From contig OW121740.1 of NCBI GenBank assembly GCA_933228675.1, positions 160,679,306-160,743,305 on the forward strand: a DNA stretch of 64,000 bases, in the 5' to 3' direction. The stretch is from Stomorhina lunata. Taxonomy: Eukaryota > Arthropoda > Insecta > Diptera > Rhiniidae. This document shows, in pieces, positions 59,860-64,000 of this stretch (positions within the stretch are counted from its first letter, which is position 1; each line of letters opens with the position of its first letter). The notes beneath the pieces are model-generated. The model saw nothing but the letters and a program-made list of their open reading frames with translations, was not told the DNA's origin and made no database searches. The translations under genes and the position numbers were made by a program.

Positions 59860-60544
59860 AAAATTTTCATTAGTAAAATTTTGATCAAAATTTTTCTTTA
59901 GTATAATTTTGATCAAAATTTTTCTTTGGTAAAATTTTGATCAAAATTTTTCTTTAGTAAAATTTTGATCAAAATTTTTCTTTAGTAAAATTTTGATCAA
60001 AATTTTTCTTTAGTAAAATTTTGATCAAAATTTTTCTTTAATAAAATTTTGATTAAATTTTTTCTTTAGTAAAATTTTGATCAACATTACTTTTAGCAAA
60101 ATTTTGATCAAAATTTTTTTTGATTACCTTAACTAAAATTTAAAACAAAATTTTTCTTTAGTAAAATTTTGATCAAAATTTGTCTTTAGTAAAATTTCTA
60201 TCAAAATTTATCTTAAGTAAAATTTTAATCGAAGTTGTTTAGTAGTCAGGATTTTCGTCTTTTATTACTTGAGTAGCTCAGTGGGTGTTATGTATGTATG
60301 TTAATAAGTAAATCTGAGCTAGACATTGACACAAATTTTTCTTTAGTAAAATTTTGATCAAAACTTTTTTTTAGTAAAATTTTGATCAAAATTTTTCTTA
60401 AGTAAAATTTTGACCAACATTTTTCTTTAGTAAAATTTTGATCAAAAGTTTTTTTTTAGTAAAATTTTGATCAAAATTTGTCTTTAGTAAAATTTTTATC
60501 AAAATTTTTCTGTAGTAAAATTTTAATCAAAATTTGTCTTCAAA
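59860..60544 (+). repeat. 28-bp minisatellite, forward orientation
   Basis: AAAATTTTGATCAAAATTTT + TCTTTAGT units, the same as at 17-20 kb. The array is interrupted at about 60241-60330 by unique sequence that includes TAGCTCAGTGGGT, then continues to about 60540. Confidence 0.94.
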
Positions 60545-61140
60545 ATCAAAATTTGTCTTTAAAATTTTCGATAGAAAATATTTTTATCATAAAATTTTCT
60601 ATAGAAAATATTTTTATTAAAAAATTTTCTATAGAAAATATTTTTATCAAAAAATTTTTTATACAAAACATCTTTATCAAAAATTTTTCTATACAAAATA
60701 TTTAAAAAAAAATTTTATCAAAAAATTTTCTATAGAAAATATTTTTATCAAAAAATTTTCTATAGAAAATATTTTTATCAAAAAATTTTCTATAGAAAAT
60801 ATTTTTATCAAAAAATTTTCTATAGAAAATATTTTTATCAAAAAATTTTCCATAGAAAATATTTTTATCAAAAATTTTCTATAGAAAATATTTTTATTTA
60901 AAAAATTTATATAGAAAATATTTTTAAAAAAATTTTTTTATCAAAAATTTTTTTATAGAAAATATTTGTATCAAAAATTTTTCTATAAAAAAATTTTTGT
61001 AAAGAAAATATTTTTATCAAGACTTTTTCTATAGAAAATTTTTTATCAACAATTTTTTTATGGAAAATTTTTTACTAAAAATTTTTCTTAGAAAATCTTT
61101 TTATCAAAAATTTTTTTCAATAGAAAAGTTTTTGAATCGA
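60545..61140 (+). repeat. 30-bp minisatellite (CTATAG-centred)
   Basis: Unit of exactly 30 bp in the clean part (60720-60850): AAAAATTTTCTATAGAAAAT followed by ATTTTTATCA. The core ATTTTCTATAGAAAAT is a perfect palindrome. It abuts the 28-bp array directly. Units are diverged after 60880. Open frames on both strands are repeat artefacts. Confidence 0.93.
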
Positions 61141-62633
61141 AAATATCTAAAAAAAATATAGAAATCTAAAATTGTTTAATATTAGGATTTTTTTCTGTTT
61201 TGAAAAATATTCCCAATAATAACAAAAATATTCCCAATATTTACAAAAATAATAGTATCGTGGCAACAATTTTCGAGATTATATTTCTTTGTTCTCTTAA
61301 ACCATGTATTTTGTTGCTATAAATTGGATTTTGATTTGTTTCGTGCCTATTTTGTTTTTGTCTTTTCTTTAACAAAGCGGCACCAACCAACTCTGTTAAC
61401 ATCCAAATTCCAACTGAATGATTTTAATAGTAATTTTCACGAGTTTTATAATTGATCGTGGTATTAACGAAAATAAAAAAAAGTCATCGGCTGCTGGTGG
61501 TATGGGCTGCCTACTCCTGATTATAATTAACAGTTTTTGCTTTCCGTAATGAATTTCGATGGTTATCAGAAGGAGTATCTCTTATTCAAGATATATCGAA
61601 AACCACGAATTATGTCTAGTTTGCGAAATTAACTAAATACGAATTATAGCGTCTGTCCAAAATATCAATCAATATAAAGCTAAGATTATCTAAACAAAAT
61701 CGATTTTATGCTGGACAATAATGTCATAGTCAGTCAATCACTCAATAATTTTACTACTTTAAACTTACAGATATTTCAGTCCAATTGATGTAATTTGTCA
61801 GATTTATGGGAGGAGTTTTTGTATGATTTGGTGGTTTTGTTGGTTGTTACAAAAAAAGAAAAACCAACATAAATTCAAAATATGAATATAATACAAAAAT
61901 GCATAAAAAGTTTGGTGTACCAAAATGATTGTACTAAACAAATATTCTCTGGAATATTTGAAGCGGTTTGCCTTTAACCAGTTAAGATCTCATGTTGTTA
62001 GCAAATATACATAAAAAAATATTTTTTTAGAGTTAAAAAAAATATTCATTATTATTCAAAATTCACGCATGGCTTGAGTTTAGCATCAGTAGCAAATTTG
62101 TTTGGGATTTTTTGCTCATTTGCATATTAATGTTAAGTGTAAGTAAGTAAAGGAAGGAGTAACGAAAGTAATTGAAACTAACAAATTATTATTATTATTA
62201 CTTACATTAAATTATGTGTATGTGTAGGAACTCTTTGGTTAACATAAGTAGATATTGCTCATTCAGGTGAAAAGTGGCATTAATCAAAAATCTATCTCTA
62301 CAGCAAAAAAAAAAATTTCTATACTCAAAAACGGAAGTTTGTTAATTATTTTTTTTCCAGAATAAACATTTTTAACTTAGCAAAATATGGTTTTAAGTAA
62401 TTTATTGAAATCTTTATTTTAAAGTTATGACACTATTTCATCAAATATGTTTATATGTATGTATGTATTTTGAAGTGTGTACTTCACTTCATTCACACAA
62501 GTAGAGGTTTATTAAATATTTAGTTTTTTTTGTGGTCTAATACTTTAGCCAGTTTGTAAAAACCAATTACGTATTTTATCCATAATTGAAATTAATTTTA
62601 CAATTTTCTAATAATTATACGGTTTTGAGTATA
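61141..62633. other. AT-rich spacer with one dispersed-repeat relic
   Basis: Mostly non-repetitive. 61300-61382 resembles 14712-14792 inside the hAT-like element, sharing TTTTGTTTTTGTCTTTTCTT then TAACAAAGC, so a relic of a related element is likely. No gene seen. Confidence 0.45.
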
Positions 62634-62635
62634 TA

Positions 62636-62813
62636 CGAGGGCAGGTCAACAAGTCAATTTCCTTCCTAAATATATCAGCGGTCAAATGACATTGCCTGTT
62701 TAAATAAAGACATGAGTTAATTCAGATTTGTAGTGTTTTTTTAATAAGAAGAAATAATATTTAAAAATATTAAATATTAAATACTAATATTTAAACTTAT
62801 TGACATGCCCTCG
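62636..62813. mobile_element. Mariner-type MITE with TA duplication
   Basis: The left end CGAGGGCAGGTCAACAAGT matches the reverse complement of the right end, CGAGGGCATGTCAATAAGT, with two mismatches. TA dinucleotides flank both ends (62634-62635 and 62814-62815), as required for Tc1/mariner insertion. TACGAGGG...TCAATAAGT-like termini are typical of some mariner groups. It is 178 bp long with no coding capacity, so a deletion derivative. Confidence 0.88.
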
Positions 62814-62974
62814 TATTTGCGTAATAATAGTAACCAAAGTATAAATTTTATTAGTGTTTGTAGGTATTTGTGGTAATACTTTACATATTTCAATGACCAT
62901 CAGGTGTCATAAGGAGCGTTCCGAATAAAATTTGTGGATGTATTAAGCCATAAAAAACCATAAAATAATAAAAA
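62814..62974. other. Short unique spacer
   Basis: AT-rich sequence between the mariner MITE and the last array. Nothing recognised. Confidence 0.4.
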
Positions 62975-64000
62975 AAAGTACTAAAAATTTTGATCAAAAT
63001 TTAATCTTAGTAAAGTTTTAATCAAAATTTGTATTAAGTTAAATTTTTATCAAAATTTATTTTAAGAAACATTTTGATCAAAATTTGTCTTAAGTAAAAT
63101 TTTGATCAAAATTTGTCTTTAGTAAAATTTTGATCAAAATTTGTATTTAGTAAAATTTGGATCAAAATTTGTCTTTAGTAAAATTTTTATCAAAATTTTT
63201 CTTTTGAAAAATTTTGATCAAAATTTTTCTTTAGTAAAATTTTGATCAAAATTTTTCTTTAGTAAAATTTTGATCAAAATTTTTCTTTAGTAAAATTTTG
63301 ATCAAAATTTTTCTTTAGTAAAATTTTGATCAAAATTTTTCTTTAGTAAAATTTTGATCAAAATTTTTCTTTAGTAAAATTTTGATCAAAATTTTTCTTT
63401 AGTAAAATTTTGATCAAAAGTTTTCTTTAGTAAAATTTTGATCAAAATTTTTCTTTAGTAAAATTTTGATCAAAATTTTTCTTTAGTAAAATTTTGATCA
63501 AAATTTTTCTTTAGTAAAATTTTGATCAAAATTTTTCTTTAGTAAAATTTTGATCAAAATTTTTCTTTAGTAAAATTTTGATCAAAATTTTTCTTTAGTA
63601 AAATTTTGATCAAAATTTTTCTTTAGTAAAATTTTGATCGAAATTTTTATTTAGTAAAATTTTGATCAAAATTTTTAATTAGTCAAAATTTGATCCAAAT
63701 TTTTATTTAGAAAATATTTGATCAAAATTTGCCTTTAGTAATAATTTTGATCAAAATTTTTCTTTGTCTAAATTTTTACCAAAATTATTCTTTAGTAATA
63801 TTTTGATCAAAATTTTTCTTTAGTAAATTTTTGATCAAAATTTGGCTTTAGTAAAATTTTGATCAAAATTTGTCTTTAGTAAAATTTTGATCAAAATTTG
63901 TCTTTAGTAAAATTTTGATCAAAATTTGTCTTAAGTAAAATTTTGATCAAAATTTTTCTTTAGTAAAATTTTGATCAAAATTTTTCTTTAGTAAAATTTT
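62975..64000 (+). repeat. 28-bp minisatellite, forward orientation, runs off the window
   Basis: The same 28-bp unit as at 17-20 kb. The left edge is diverged, 63230-63640 is nearly perfect, and 63650-63850 carries variants. It continues past the right end of the window. Confidence 0.96.

Overview
The window looks like gene-poor, strongly AT-rich nuclear DNA from a fly, most likely a calyptrate or other higher dipteran. Three things point there. There is an intron-containing tRNA-Leu(CAA) of the insect type. There are two insect-type non-LTR retrotransposons. There are also several copies of a dispersed element with ends ACAAGTAAGA...GGTGAAGGGTATAA and internal GACGGACGGAC motifs, of a kind I recall from many fly genomes. 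I found no convincing host protein-coding gene. The tRNA at 16.2 kb is the only host gene I can support. The species assignment is inference.

Layout. 0-7.5 kb: a 29-bp minisatellite in + orientation (1-960) and in reverse orientation (2.25-4.62 kb), then a 31-bp minisatellite (6.63-7.52 kb). 7.5-16 kb: a graveyard of small mobile elements. It holds a truncated dispersed element carrying a SINE-like insertion, a GC-rich-ended MITE with TAA duplications, an 80-bp inverted repeat, a Transib-like element with a 5-bp duplication, a reverse-strand dispersed element, and a hAT-like element with an 8-bp duplication. 16.2 kb: tRNA-Leu(CAA). 17.2-24 kb: a large 28-bp minisatellite (+ orientation) with a higher-order structure. 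25-28 kb: a related 28-bp array with an internally inverted patch. 29-29.9 kb: a dispersed element copy and a foldback element. 31-44.7 kb: the 28-bp family in reverse orientation, split by a 2.6-kb dispersed element and by an apparently intact 4.6-kb CR1/Jockey-like LINE (39.6-44.2 kb). 46-49.2 kb: a 17-bp minisatellite (+). 50.9-57 kb: the same 17-bp family reversed, split by a 4.9-kb LINE whose ORF1 has a PHD-type finger and whose ORF2 is frameshifted and carries a long Asn/Gln-rich insert. 58.3 kb: a long near-perfect palindrome. 59.9-61.1 kb: 28-bp (+) and 30-bp arrays. 62.6 kb: a mariner-type MITE. 63-64 kb: the 28-bp array (+) runs off the window.

The most unusual theme is the minisatellites. 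Several different families all have a unit built on dyad symmetry, for example a perfect 20-bp palindrome AAAATTTTGATCAAAATTTT plus an 8-bp linker. They recur as inverted pairs, giving a nested mirror layout around about 50 kb: 28-mer(-), 17-mer(+), 17-mer(-), 28-mer(+). Larger mobile elements sit inside these arrays, which appear to act as insertion sinks. Nothing here was checked against a database. Family names come from motifs and target-site duplications read by eye.
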